From contig JAVJVZ010000020.1 of assembly GCA_040220855.1 (NCBI GenBank), forward strand, positions 1 through 64,000: 64,000 nt of DNA. The letters run 5' to 3'. Both the position numbers and the translations under genes were made by a program. The DNA is from JACKNG01 sp040220855. GTDB taxonomy: Bacteria; Pseudomonadota; Gammaproteobacteria; Ga0077536. This document shows, one piece after another, positions 16,145 to 26,246 of the stretch. Position 1 is the first letter of the stretch, and each line of letters opens with the position of its first letter. Below the pieces are notes generated by a model. The model was not told the origin of the DNA. It was given only the letters and a program-made list of their open reading frames with translations, and ran no database searches.

Positions 16145-16579
16145 TCAGTGCAGCGGGCCGCCCGGTGCTTCCCGGCGCGGCCCGTCGCGGCCGCTCGGGA
16201 TGGCCTGCGGTGCGACGCTCGCGTGGTGCAGAACCATGTACCAGCCGTCGCCCAGCCGCCGGTAGATGTTGGTCGCGAGCACGGGCGGGGCGACGAAACG
16301 CGTGCCCGGCACGCTGATGCACTCTTCGAGCAGGTGCACGCGCAGATCACCGGTGCCGCTGACGAGGCGGCCGCGCAGGTCGAAGCTGCGCACCATGTGC
16401 TCGGCAAGGATGTGCTGCCAGCTGGCGCGGATGGCGGCCGCGCCTTCCAGGCGAGGGCCGGACGGGTGGATGCACACGATATCGGCGCCCGCCGCCCAGA
16501 CCCGCATCATGGCCTCGACGTCGCCGCTGCCAAAAGCCTCGTAGAAGGCGGCCTCGGCGGCGAGCGAAGTGTCGAACAT
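16145..16579 (-). CDS. SnoaL-like/NTF2-fold protein
   Basis: This small protein of 144 residues has an NTF2-like cone fold pattern: AAEAAFYEAFGSGDVEAMMR at the N-terminus, VWAAGADIVCIHPSGPRLEG and then AIRASWQHIL, with alternating strands and TNIYRRLGDGWYMVLHH near the end. Such proteins often bind or isomerise small molecules or serve as regulatory domains. No catalytic residues can be assigned. The C-terminal 20 residues are Pro/Arg/Gly-rich and probably disordered. It is in the same orientation as the kinase-HDOD gene downstream (85-nt gap), so co-transcription is possible. Confidence 0.75.
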   Translation of the reverse strand: MFDTSLAAEAAFYEAFGSGDVEAMMRVWAAGADIVCIHPSGPRLEGAAAIRASWQHILAEHMVRSFDLRGRLVSGTGDLRVHLLEECISVPGTRFVAPPVLATNIYRRLGDGWYMVLHHASVAPQAIPSGRDGPRREAPGGPLH

Positions 16580-16609
16580 GGCGCGCGTAACCGGCGATGG
16601 CCGGCCCCG

Positions 16610-17149
16610 TCAGTCGGCGTCGTCGGCGCTGGCTGCAGGTGCTTCCACCGCCGCGGGTGCGGCGCCGGCCGGCGCGGCGGCATCCTGCACGCCGACGGGA
16701 TAGCCGGCCTGGCGCAGGGCGCCGTCGATGGCGTCGCGGCTGTAGCCGGTGAGTACGCGCTCGCCGATCAGCGTGGTCGGCACGGTGAGACCGCCGCTGC
16801 GCCCCTTGAGCTCCTCTTGCGCCGCGGCGTCGTCCTGCACGTCCTTGACCGTGAACGGGATTTCGTAGCCGTCCAGCGCATTGCGCACGAGGTCACAGGC
16901 GTCGCACTGCGGCACGACATAGAGCGTGACCGGATTGGCGGCCGCAATGGTATCGATGCTCGGCGCCTCGTCGCCGCCGACACCACGCAGCTGCTTCTCG
17001 CCCTGCTTCGTCATGCCGGGTGGGCAGCGATCGCGGAAGGAGACGTTGCCGTCACCGTCGATACATTCGACGACGGTGCGTGCCGGCGTGGTGGCCGGCA
17101 GAAGTAACAGGGCGAGGACGAGCAGGGCGCTCTGCGGCGGCTTGGCCAT
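16610..17149 (-). CDS. Exported DUF4124/glutaredoxin-like protein
   Basis: The 179-residue protein has a signal peptide (ALLVLALLLLPATTPA, about residues 8-23). A short DUF4124-like segment follows (VVECIDGDGNVSFRDRCPPG). Next comes a glutaredoxin/thioredoxin-fold domain with VTLYVVPQCDACDLVRNALD (CxxC at CDAC) and VPTTLIGERVLTGYSRDAID, which carries the cis-Pro. The last 30 residues are Ala/Pro-rich. An AAGGAG SD lies 10 nt before the ATG. The likely role is a periplasmic thiol-disulfide protein. It is 30 nt upstream of the SnoaL-like gene on the same strand. Confidence 0.82.
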   Translation of the reverse strand: MAKPPQSALLVLALLLLPATTPARTVVECIDGDGNVSFRDRCPPGMTKQGEKQLRGVGGDEAPSIDTIAAANPVTLYVVPQCDACDLVRNALDGYEIPFTVKDVQDDAAAQEELKGRSGGLTVPTTLIGERVLTGYSRDAIDGALRQAGYPVGVQDAAAPAGAAPAAVEAPAASADDAD

Positions 17150-17243
17150 GCGGCGCGATCTCCTTGTTGGACGGGGCGTTGTGCCGGACGCGAACCGGTG
17201 GGCAGTATAGCAGTCAGGTGCGCCGACGAGCGCCGGTCGGGGC

Positions 17244-17272
17244 TATCAACGGGGCAGGGCTGGACCTATAAT
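17244..17272 (+). promoter_or_regulatory. Candidate promoter for tRNA-Leu and tig
   Basis: A perfect -10 TATAAT (17267-17272) lies 117 nt upstream of tRNA-Leu. The -35 region at 17 bp spacing (TATCAA, 17244-17249) is weak. The leader before the tRNA has no other gene. Read by eye. Confidence 0.5.
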
Positions 17273-17389
17273 GCGGCCGCTCCACGTGCCCGGCGCGCGC
17301 CGTCGGTGCGGCCCGACACGGGCGTCCGTCAAGCCACCCAGCAAATGTCACCGGGCCATCTGGCGAGCGCGGATGCCGGGGCGACACAC

Positions 17390-17474
<85 letters not shown>

Positions 17475-17557
17475 GGTCTCCTGACAAACCCGATGACCCT
17501 CATGCGACGCCGCCGGCGCGGCGTCGTCGTCCTGATGCCCAACCTGACGATTCGTCC

Positions 17558-18892
17558 ATGCAAATTTCACTTGAAAAGCCCTCCACACTGGAACGCCGCC
17601 TGACCGTCGAGGTCCCCGAAGAGCAGATTGCCCCGAAGGTGCAGTCGCGGCTCGCCGACCTGCAGAAATCCGTCCGCCTGGACGGCTTCCGCCAGGGCAA
17701 GGCGCCGCTGTCGGTGATTCGCCAGCGTTTCGGGCGGCGCGTGCGTGAGGAAATCGTGGGCGAAGTCCTGCAGAGCTCGTTCAGCGAAGCGCTCGGCCAG
17801 GAATCGCTGCGCCCGGCCGGCCAGCCGGTGATCGACCCGGTCTCGGCAGAACCCGGCGCCGGTCTCACCTATACCGCGACGTTCGAGGTATTCCCCGAGA
17901 TCGCGCTGGCGCCGGTGGAGAATCTCGCGCTGACCCGCGTCACCTGCAGCGTCGAGGATGCCGACGTCGACGCCATGATCGAGAAGCTGCGCGAACAGCA
18001 TCGTGAGTGGGTCGCGGTGGAGCGCCCGGCGGCGGATGGCGACCAGCTCGCCATCGACTTCAAGGGATTCGTCGACGGCGAGGTCTTCGAGGGCGGCAGC
18101 GGCGAGGATTTCGACCTCGAGCTCGGTACCGGCATGATGATCGAGGGTTTCGAGGATGGTCTGCGCGGCCAGGCTGCCGGCAGCACGGTGACGCTCGACC
18201 TCGCGTTCCCGGCCGAGTACCGCAACGAGCAACTCGCCGGCAAGCCGGTGCGCTTCGAGATCAACGTCAAGAAGGTCAGCGAGCCCGTGCTGCCGGAGAT
18301 CGACGCGGCGTTCATGGAGCGCTTCGGCGTCAGCGATGGCGACCTCGCGGCATTCCGCGCCGAGGTTCGCACCAACATGGAAAAGGAGCGCGACCGCGCG
18401 GTACGCCAGCGCTTCAACAGCGAGGTGATGGACAAGCTCGCGGCCGCCAATGACGTCGAGGTGCCGGAGAGCCTGGTCAAGCCCGAGGCCGAGCGCCTGC
18501 GCCAGCAGATTGCGCGCGAGCTGATCATGCGCGGGATCAACCCGGCCGACAGCGCGCAGGACTTCGAGGCGCAGGTGCAGCAGCGCGCCCGCGGGCGGGT
18601 AAAGCTCGGGCTCGTGATGGCCGAAATGGTGAAACAGGCGGAACTGCGCGCCGACCCCGCCAAGGTTCGCGAGATGGTCGAGAACATGGCGTCCGGCTAC
18701 GAAGACCCGGCGGCAGTCGTCAAGTGGTACTACGAGAACCCGGAACAATTGCAGCAGGTCGAGGCCCTATGTCTCGAGGACATGACCGTCAACTGGATTG
18801 CCGAAAGGGCGCAAGTTACTGAACAATCAGTCACGTTTGACGGTTTGATGAATCCGGTGCAGACTGACGACAAGGTAGAGGCAAGCTCTTGA
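17558..18892 (+). CDS. tig: Trigger factor, ribosome-associated chaperone and prolyl isomerase
   Basis: The 444-residue protein starts MQISLEKPSTLERRLTVEVP. It has the ribosome-binding signature GFRQGKAPLSVIRQRFG (about residues 43-59), a central FKBP-type PPIase domain (GDQLAIDFKGFVDGEVFEGG, about 155-235) and the helical C-terminal chaperone arms. It binds nascent chains at the ribosome exit. The ATG at 17558 is the family start; the open frame continues upstream through the tRNA and is not coding there. It shares one base with the clpP start (TGATG), which indicates translational coupling. Confidence 0.96.
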   Translation: MQISLEKPSTLERRLTVEVPEEQIAPKVQSRLADLQKSVRLDGFRQGKAPLSVIRQRFGRRVREEIVGEVLQSSFSEALGQESLRPAGQPVIDPVSAEPGAGLTYTATFEVFPEIALAPVENLALTRVTCSVEDADVDAMIEKLREQHREWVAVERPAADGDQLAIDFKGFVDGEVFEGGSGEDFDLELGTGMMIEGFEDGLRGQAAGSTVTLDLAFPAEYRNEQLAGKPVRFEINVKKVSEPVLPEIDAAFMERFGVSDGDLAAFRAEVRTNMEKERDRAVRQRFNSEVMDKLAAANDVEVPESLVKPEAERLRQQIARELIMRGINPADSAQDFEAQVQQRARGRVKLGLVMAEMVKQAELRADPAKVREMVENMASGYEDPAAVVKWYYENPEQLQQVEALCLEDMTVNWIAERAQVTEQSVTFDGLMNPVQTDDKVEASS

Positions 18893-19545
18893 TGTCCATG
18901 GAATACTTCGATCCGCGCCTGGGCTCCGGCCCGCAGGCACTCAACCTGGTGCCGATGGTCGTGGAGCAATCGGCGCGCGGCGAGCGCGCCTACGATATCT
19001 ATTCGCGACTGCTCAAGGAGCGGGTGATCTTCCTGGTCGGCCCGGTCGAGGATTACGTCGCCAACCTGATCGTCGCCCAGCTGCTGTTCCTCGAGTCGGA
19101 GAACCCCGACAAGGACATCCATTTCTATATCAATTCGCCGGGTGGTTCGGTCTCGGCGGGTCTGGCAATCTACGACACCATGCAGTTCATCAAGCCCGCT
19201 GTGAGCACCATGTGCATCGGCCAGGCGGCCAGCATGGGTGCCCTGCTGCTCGCGGGCGGCGCGGCCGGCAAGCGTTTCTGCCTGCCGCATTCGCGCGTGA
19301 TGATCCACCAGCCGCTGGGAGGCTTCCAGGGGCAGGCTTCGGACATCGACATCCACGCGAAGGAAATTCTCAAGGCACGCGATCGTCTCAATCACATCCT
19401 GGCCCACCACACCGGCCAACCGCTCGAGAAGATTGCGACCGATACTGATCGCGACCGCTTCATGAGCGCCGAGGAGGCGGCAGAATACGGAATCATCGAT
19501 GCGATGCTGTCCAAGCGCGAGTCGAGCAGGGAAGGCGCCGACTGA
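18892..19545 (+). CDS. clpP: ATP-dependent Clp protease proteolytic subunit
   Basis: The 217-residue serine peptidase forms the tetradecameric chamber used by ClpX and ClpA. The catalytic Ser114 lies in QAASMGALLLAGG and His139 in RVMIHQPLGG; a catalytic Asp follows near residue 188. INSPGGSVSAGLAIYD is the oligomer/substrate-binding strand. The ATG overlaps the tig stop by one base; an ATG two codons later is possible. Both cognate unfoldases are in this window (clpX immediately downstream, clpA at 53792-56056). Confidence 0.97.
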   Translation: MSMEYFDPRLGSGPQALNLVPMVVEQSARGERAYDIYSRLLKERVIFLVGPVEDYVANLIVAQLLFLESENPDKDIHFYINSPGGSVSAGLAIYDTMQFIKPAVSTMCIGQAASMGALLLAGGAAGKRFCLPHSRVMIHQPLGGFQGQASDIDIHAKEILKARDRLNHILAHHTGQPLEKIATDTDRDRFMSAEEAAEYGIIDAMLSKRESSREGAD

Positions 19546-19574
19546 GACGCTGCGGACATCTGAGGTAGTTGGTA

Positions 19575-20852
<1,278 letters not shown>

Positions 20853-21030
20853 GCGCGGCCCCGCCCCTTCCTCTCGTGCGCGCTCGCTGCAGCCGCGCCG
20901 CGGCGACGGCCGCCCCGACTTCCGAATCCCCGCTGGCGCCGGTCCTCGGCGCCATGACTCAGCATTTCCTCGTCACCCCCTGCCCCGCCGGCCCGGCGCG
21001 GGCCGGTGACGGCCGTTGGAGAATTCCCTC

Positions 21031-23439
21031 ATGAGTGAGCCAAGCACCGAACTGGCGGTATTGCCGTTGCGCGATGTCGTCGTCTACCCGCACATGGTCA
21101 TCCCGCTGTTCGTCGGGCGCGACAAGTCCATCCGCGCGCTCGAACGCGCGATGGAGGCGGGCAAGCAGATCCTGCTCGTCGCACAGAAGAACGCCGGCGA
21201 TGACAATCCGCTGCCGGCCGACATCCACACCATGGGCACGGTATCGAACATCCTGCAACTGCTTAAGTTGCCCGACGGCACCATCAAGGTACTGGTCGAA
21301 GGTGTCTACCGCGGCCGTATCGAGGAGTTCACCGAGACCGACGACCTCTACCTGGCCAACGTCGAGCAGGTCGAGCCTGAAGCGGTGACCTCGCGCGAGG
21401 CGGAGGTGCTGAGCCGCTCGCTGATGACCCAGTTCGACCAGTACGTGAAGCTCAATAAGAAGGTTCCGCCGGAGATCATCTCTTCCCTGTCAGGTATCGA
21501 CGATCCCTCGCGCCTGGCGGACACCATCGCCGCCCACATGGCGATCAAGATCGAACAGAAGCAGGAAGTGCTCGAACTGGTTGGCCTGCGCGAGCGTCTC
21601 GAGCACCTGGTCAGCCTGATGGAGAGCGAGATCGACCTGCTGCAGGTCGAGAAGCGCCTGCGCGGGCGGGTCAAGAAGCAGATGGAGAAGAGCCAGCGCG
21701 AGTACTACCTCAACGAGCAGATGAAGGCTATCCAGAACGAGCTCGGGGAACTCGAGGATGGCGTCAACGAGTTCGAGGAACTGGCCAACCGGATCGCGCG
21801 GGCAGGCATGCCGAAGGAAGCACGCGAGAAGTCCGAGGCCGAGCTGAAGAAGCTGCGCATGATGTCGCCGATGTCGGCCGAAGCCACGGTGGTGCGCAAC
21901 TACATCGACTGGATCCTCTCGGTGCCGTGGAAGAAGCGCTCGAAGATCAGTCGTGACCTCAACCATGCCGAAGAGATACTCGAAGCCGATCACTACGGGC
22001 TGGAGAAGGTCAAGGAACGCATCCTGGAATACCTCGCTGTACAGCAGCGGGTGAAGAAGATGAAAGGGCCAATCCTGTGCCTGGTCGGCCCGCCGGGTGT
22101 CGGCAAGACTTCGCTGGGCCGCTCGATCGCACGGGCAACCAACCGCAAGTTCGTGCGCATGTCGCTTGGCGGCGTGCGCGACGAAGCGGAGATCCGCGGT
22201 CATCGCCGCACCTACGTGGGTTCGCTGCCGGGCAAGATCCTGCAGAACATGTCCAAGGTCGGCACGCGCAACCCGCTGTTCCTGCTCGACGAAGTCGACA
22301 AGATGGCGATGGATTTCCGTGGTGACCCGGCTTCGGCGTTGCTCGAGGTACTCGACCCGGAGCAGAACAATACCTTCGCCGACCACTACCTCGAGGTCGA
22401 CTACGATCTCTCCGAGGTGATGTTCGTGACCACCGCCAACAGCCTCAACATCCCTGCGCCGCTGCTCGACCGCATGGAAGTGATTCGGATTTCCGGTTAC
22501 ACCGAGGACGAGAAGGTCAACATCGCGCAGAAGTACCTGATCCCGAAGCAGATCGAGAACAGCGGACTGAAAGACGACGAGATTCGTATCTCCGAGGCCG
22601 CGATCCGCGACGTCATCCGCTACTACACGCGCGAGGCCGGTGTGCGTAATCTCGATCGCGAGATCGCGACCGTATGCCGCAAGGTCGTCAAGGGCATTCT
22701 GCAGAAGCCCTCGGAGAAGACCGTGCAGGTCAGCCCGAAGACGATAGAGAAGTATCTCGGGGTGAAGAAATTCCGTTACGGCCGCGCCGAGTCCGAGGAT
22801 CGTGTCGGGCAGGTTACCGGGCTCGCGTGGACCGAAGTGGGCGGCGACCTGCTCACCATCGAGGCCGTCGTCGTCAAGGGTAAGGGCAAGGAGATCTACA
22901 CCGGCCAGCTTGGCGACGTGATGCAGGAGTCGATCAAGGCAGCGATGACCGTGCTGCGCAGTCGTGCACGCTCACTTGGCATCGAGCCGGACTTCTATGC
23001 TTCCAACGACGTGCACTTCCATGTGCCCGAAGGAGCGACGCCGAAGGACGGCCCGAGCGCCGGCGTTGGCATGTGCACCGCCATGGTGTCCGCGCTGACC
23101 GGCATCCCGGTCAAGGCCAGTGTCGCGATGACGGGCGAGATTACCCTGCGTGGCGAAGTGCTGCCGATAGGTGGGCTGAAGGAGAAACTGCTCGCGGCGC
23201 TGCGCGGCGGTATCGAGGAAGTGATCATCCCGCACGAGAACGAACGTGAACTGAAGGAGATCCCTGCCAATATCAAGCAGGGTCTGACAATTCGCCCGGT
23301 ACGATGGATCGACGAGGTGTTCGAGATTGCGCTACAGCGCATGCCGGAACCGCTGCCCGCGGACGCTGCCGAGGGTGAGACCATCGCCAAGGAAACAACC
23401 GATGGTGATGACGACAACGACGTGTTGCGTCATCATTGA
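21031..23439 (+). CDS. lon: ATP-dependent protease Lon
   Basis: The 802-residue AAA+ serine protease degrades misfolded and regulatory proteins. The N-terminal substrate domain opens LAVLPLRDVVVYPHMVIPLF. Walker A is GPPGVGKTSLGRSIA and Walker B FLLDEVDKM. The C-terminal protease domain has Ser676 in KDGPSAGVG, with the catalytic Lys downstream in the GGLKEKLLAALRGG region. A GGAG SD lies 9 nt upstream of the ATG. The 178-nt gap after clpX could hold its own promoter, but I could not see a convincing sigma32 site. Confidence 0.97.
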   Translation: MSEPSTELAVLPLRDVVVYPHMVIPLFVGRDKSIRALERAMEAGKQILLVAQKNAGDDNPLPADIHTMGTVSNILQLLKLPDGTIKVLVEGVYRGRIEEFTETDDLYLANVEQVEPEAVTSREAEVLSRSLMTQFDQYVKLNKKVPPEIISSLSGIDDPSRLADTIAAHMAIKIEQKQEVLELVGLRERLEHLVSLMESEIDLLQVEKRLRGRVKKQMEKSQREYYLNEQMKAIQNELGELEDGVNEFEELANRIARAGMPKEAREKSEAELKKLRMMSPMSAEATVVRNYIDWILSVPWKKRSKISRDLNHAEEILEADHYGLEKVKERILEYLAVQQRVKKMKGPILCLVGPPGVGKTSLGRSIARATNRKFVRMSLGGVRDEAEIRGHRRTYVGSLPGKILQNMSKVGTRNPLFLLDEVDKMAMDFRGDPASALLEVLDPEQNNTFADHYLEVDYDLSEVMFVTTANSLNIPAPLLDRMEVIRISGYTEDEKVNIAQKYLIPKQIENSGLKDDEIRISEAAIRDVIRYYTREAGVRNLDREIATVCRKVVKGILQKPSEKTVQVSPKTIEKYLGVKKFRYGRAESEDRVGQVTGLAWTEVGGDLLTIEAVVVKGKGKEIYTGQLGDVMQESIKAAMTVLRSRARSLGIEPDFYASNDVHFHVPEGATPKDGPSAGVGMCTAMVSALTGIPVKASVAMTGEITLRGEVLPIGGLKEKLLAALRGGIEEVIIPHENERELKEIPANIKQGLTIRPVRWIDEVFEIALQRMPEPLPADAAEGETIAKETTDGDDDNDVLRHH

Positions 23440-23482
23440 GGGCGCGCCAGGCAAGCCGGCCTCGGCCTCGCCACCGGCTTTC

Positions 23483-23511
23483 TTGACGGTCCCAGGGACG
23501 GCTGTTATAAC
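23483..23511 (+). promoter_or_regulatory. Promoter for hupB
   Basis: -35 TTGACG (23483-23488), 17-bp spacer and -10 TATAAC (23506-23511), about 98 nt upstream of the hupB ATG and downstream of the lon stop. It would also drive the two tRNAs after hupB. Read by eye. Confidence 0.7.
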
Positions 23512-23609
23512 GCACGCGCCCGTGGCACCACGCACGCGGCTGCACACATAATCACGCCCACGGCGGCGCCGCGATCGCGGCGTCGGCGCTGGCTCACGGG
23601 GGATTGTCG

Positions 23610-23882
23610 ATGAACAAAGCAGAACTGATCGAACTCGTCGCCGAGGCTGCTGACCTGTCCAAGGCGTCGGCGACCCGTGCGGTCGAGGCGATGCTCGATG
23701 GCATCACCACGGCCCTGAAGAAGGACGATCAGGTCAGTCTCGTCGGCTTCGGTACGTTCACGGTGCGCAGCCGCGCAGCACGCACCGGGCGCAACCCGCA
23801 GACCGGCGAGACGATGGAGATCAAGGCGTCGCGCGTGCCTGGATTCAAACCTGGCAAAGCGCTGAAGGATGCCGTAAACTAG
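23610..23882 (+). CDS. hupB: DNA-binding protein HU-beta
   Basis: The 90-residue nucleoid protein has the full HU signature: MNKAELIELVAEAADLSKA, then VSLVGFGTFTVRSRAARTGR, NPQTGE, and KPGKALKDAVN at the C-terminus. The Pro of RNPQTG is the DNA-intercalating residue. The start at 23610 matches the family; a TTG two codons earlier is not needed. The lon-hupB order is conserved in gammaproteobacteria. The stop lies 21 nt ahead of tRNA-Val, so the mRNA is probably cleaved to release the tRNAs. Confidence 0.96.
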   Translation: MNKAELIELVAEAADLSKASATRAVEAMLDGITTALKKDDQVSLVGFGTFTVRSRAARTGRNPQTGETMEIKASRVPGFKPGKALKDAVN

Positions 23883-23903
23883 CGCGCTTCCCAGACGCGT
23901 TAC

Positions 23904-23979
23904 GGGTGCTTAGCTCAGCTGGGAGAGCGTCGCCCTTACAAGGCGAAGGTCGGGGGTTCGATCCCCTCAGCACCCACCA
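23904..23979 (+). tRNA. tRNA-Val (anticodon TAC)
   Basis: This 76-nt tRNA has acceptor stem GGGTGCT/AGCACCC and an encoded CCA. The anticodon stem-loop is TCGCC-CTTACAA-GGCGA. It lies 21 nt after hupB and is co-oriented. Confidence 0.96.
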
Positions 23980-23990
23980 GCGAATTCGCT

Positions 23991-24067
23991 GGAGTGGTAG
24001 TTCAGTTGGTTAGAATACCGGCCTGTCACGCCGGGGGTCGCGGGTTCGAGTCCCGTCCACTCCGCCA
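23991..24067 (+). tRNA. tRNA-Asp (anticodon GTC)
   Basis: This 77-nt tRNA has acceptor stem GGAGTGG/CCACTCC, discriminator G, encoded CCA and anticodon stem-loop CCGGC-CTGTCAC-GCCGG. It lies 11 nt after tRNA-Val and 20 nt before a strong terminator. Confidence 0.96.
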
Positions 24068-24087
24068 TATATCATGCTATGTACATC

Positions 24088-24119
24088 AGGGCGCACCGAG
24101 CATCTCGGTGCGCCCTTTT
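24088..24119 (+). terminator. Rho-independent terminator after the hupB-tRNA unit
   Basis: A perfect 12-bp stem GGGCGCACCGAG/CTCGGTGCGCCC with loop CAT (24101-24103) is followed by TTTTC. It closes the hupB-tRNA-Val-tRNA-Asp transcript and isolates ppiD. Confidence 0.92.
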
Positions 24120-24215
24120 CGTTACGGGGCATTGCAACGCACGGCTGGCCAGTTCGCACGCTGACCGCGGACGCGCTGCAGGGCCGCGAGCGCAGGTGAT
24201 CGGGGTTCGAGAGAC

Positions 24216-26126
24216 ATGCTGCAGGCCATCCGCGAACGTTCGCAAGGGGTGATCGTCGCGATCATCGTCGGTTTCATCATCCTCACGTTCGCCCTGTGGG
24301 GTATCGAGAGTTACATCGGAGCCGATCAGCAGGTCGTCGTCGCCGAGGCCGACGGCGAGGAGATCTACCTCGCCGAGTTCCAGGACACCCTGCAACGACT
24401 GCGCCGGCAAGCTCAGCAGATGATGGGCGAATCCCTCGACGATATCGATTGGAACAGCGCGGTGGTTCGCGAGCGGGCACTCGACCAGCTCGTCAACGAT
24501 CGCCTGCTCGACAAGTTCGTGGATGCCGTCCGCATGCGTGTCAGCGATGCCCAGCTGGCTGCCCAGATCACGCGCATCCCCACCTTCCAGGACGAGAACG
24601 GCAGCTTCTCCCGGCAGCTCTACCAGCAGCGCCTGCCGCTGGTCGGCATGAGTGAAGCGAGCTTCGAGAATGCGCTGCGTGACGACATGGTCAAGGCACA
24701 GCTGCGCGTCGGGGTTGCGTCGTCCGAGTTCGTCACGCGGGAAGAAGCAGCGCTCGTCGAGCGTTTGCGCGTGCAGAAGCGGGACATCGGCTATGCCATC
24801 GTGCCGGCGTCGGAGTACGCCGACGAGGTCGTCGTCAGCGACGAGGAAGTCACGCAGCACTACGAGGCCAATCGCGAACAGTATCGCGAGCCCGAACGGG
24901 TGCGATTGGAGTACCTGGCCATGTCGGCGGCGGATCTCGAAAGCGAAATCGCCGTGGACGACGCTGCGTTGCGTGCCTACTACGAAGCCAACAAGGCGAA
25001 CTACACGAGGGAGGAGCAGCGCAACGTCAACCATATTCTCATTCAGGTTGGCGAGGACGCAGCCGAAGACGAGGTAACGGCAGCGCGCGAGCGCGCCGCC
25101 GCGGCTCTCGCTCGCGCACGGGAAGGCGAGTCCTTCGAGAAGCTCGCCGAGGAGCTGTCCGACGACGTCGGCTCGCGTACCGAGGGCGGAGAGACCGGGA
25201 TGTTCCCGCGCGGCGTGATGGCGCCTGAGTTCGAAGAAGCGGCCTTTGCGCTCGACGTCGGCGAGATCAGCGAGCCGGTGCGTACGCGGTTCGGCTTCCA
25301 CGTGATCAAGCTCAAGGCGGTCGAGCCCGGCGGTCTGCAGCCGTTCGAGGAAGTCGCAGAGCAGGTGAGCACGGCATATCGGGCCGCCGAGGCGCAGAAG
25401 CAGTTCTTCGATATGGCCGAGCAGTTCTCGAATCTCGTCTACGAGCACCCGGACAGTCTCGACGTTGCTGGCGAGGCGCTCGACCTCGAAGTACAGCGCA
25501 GCGAACCGATGAGCGCGGCGGACATCGCACGCGAGTTCTCGGATGCCGTGGCGGCACGGGCGTTCGAGCCCGAAGTGCTGGTCGAGGGGCTCAACGGTGA
25601 ACCGGTCGAACTGGCTGACGGCCGCGTGGTCGCGGTGCGTGTCACCGAGCATCAGCCGTCCGTGGTGCCGCCGCTGGCCGATGTACGCGAGGCGGTCGTC
25701 GAGGCCGTACGTACCGCGAAGCTGCGCGAGAAGACGCGGGCGGCGGCCGAAGCCCTGGGCGTAAGACTGCGTGAAGGTGACAGCGTCGCCGAGGTCATCG
25801 AAGACGCGGGCCTGGGCTGGGAGTCCGAGGACGGCGTCGGACGCGACTCGACCGCGGTCAACCGCGCGGTGCTGCGCGAGGCATTCCGGGTCAGTGTGCC
25901 GGCGTCCGGAGACGCCGCTTACACGACAATCCCGATTGGTCGCGCCGATCACGCCGTCGTGCGCGTCGCCAATGTGCAGACGCCGGCCGCCGACGAAGTC
26001 AGTGACCGTGCGATCGCCGACGTGCAGCAGGAAATCACGACCGCACGTTCGACGCTGACTTGGCAGAGTTTTCTCGAAAGTTTGCGCGCAGGCAGCGAAG
26101 TGACGCTGTTCAAGGACCGTTTGTAA
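24216..26126 (+). CDS. ppiD: Periplasmic folding chaperone PpiD (SurA_N/parvulin, membrane-anchored)
   Basis: The 636-residue protein has one N-terminal transmembrane anchor (GVIVAIIVGFIILTFALWGI, about residues 9-28) and a periplasmic SurA_N-like chaperone domain. Its parvulin-like domain (about 265-365) carries RNVNHILIQVGED, FEKLAEELSDDVGSRTEGGE and FGFHVIKLKAVEPG. The parvulin residues look better conserved than in E. coli PpiD, so isomerase activity is possible. It helps outer-membrane and periplasmic proteins fold as they leave the Sec translocon. Its place after hupB matches the enteric order, separated here by two tRNAs and a terminator. Confidence 0.93.
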   Translation: MLQAIRERSQGVIVAIIVGFIILTFALWGIESYIGADQQVVVAEADGEEIYLAEFQDTLQRLRRQAQQMMGESLDDIDWNSAVVRERALDQLVNDRLLDKFVDAVRMRVSDAQLAAQITRIPTFQDENGSFSRQLYQQRLPLVGMSEASFENALRDDMVKAQLRVGVASSEFVTREEAALVERLRVQKRDIGYAIVPASEYADEVVVSDEEVTQHYEANREQYREPERVRLEYLAMSAADLESEIAVDDAALRAYYEANKANYTREEQRNVNHILIQVGEDAAEDEVTAARERAAAALARAREGESFEKLAEELSDDVGSRTEGGETGMFPRGVMAPEFEEAAFALDVGEISEPVRTRFGFHVIKLKAVEPGGLQPFEEVAEQVSTAYRAAEAQKQFFDMAEQFSNLVYEHPDSLDVAGEALDLEVQRSEPMSAADIAREFSDAVAARAFEPEVLVEGLNGEPVELADGRVVAVRVTEHQPSVVPPLADVREAVVEAVRTAKLREKTRAAAEALGVRLREGDSVAEVIEDAGLGWESEDGVGRDSTAVNRAVLREAFRVSVPASGDAAYTTIPIGRADHAVVRVANVQTPAADEVSDRAIADVQQEITTARSTLTWQSFLESLRAGSEVTLFKDRL

Positions 26127-26246
26127 GCATCACTGGGCCCCTTACTCGAGCCGTGTGACACGCGCGGTGATGGCGCACCGGGTGAATGCGATATCCGCGA
26201 TGGCACGCGGCCGCGCCACCGGGGCATGACTGCTGAACAAGAGCCA

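Noticed and set aside
24072..25952. A 626-codon open frame antisense to ppiD
   Set aside because: It overlaps ppiD, the terminator and the end of tRNA-Asp, and shows no family signature.
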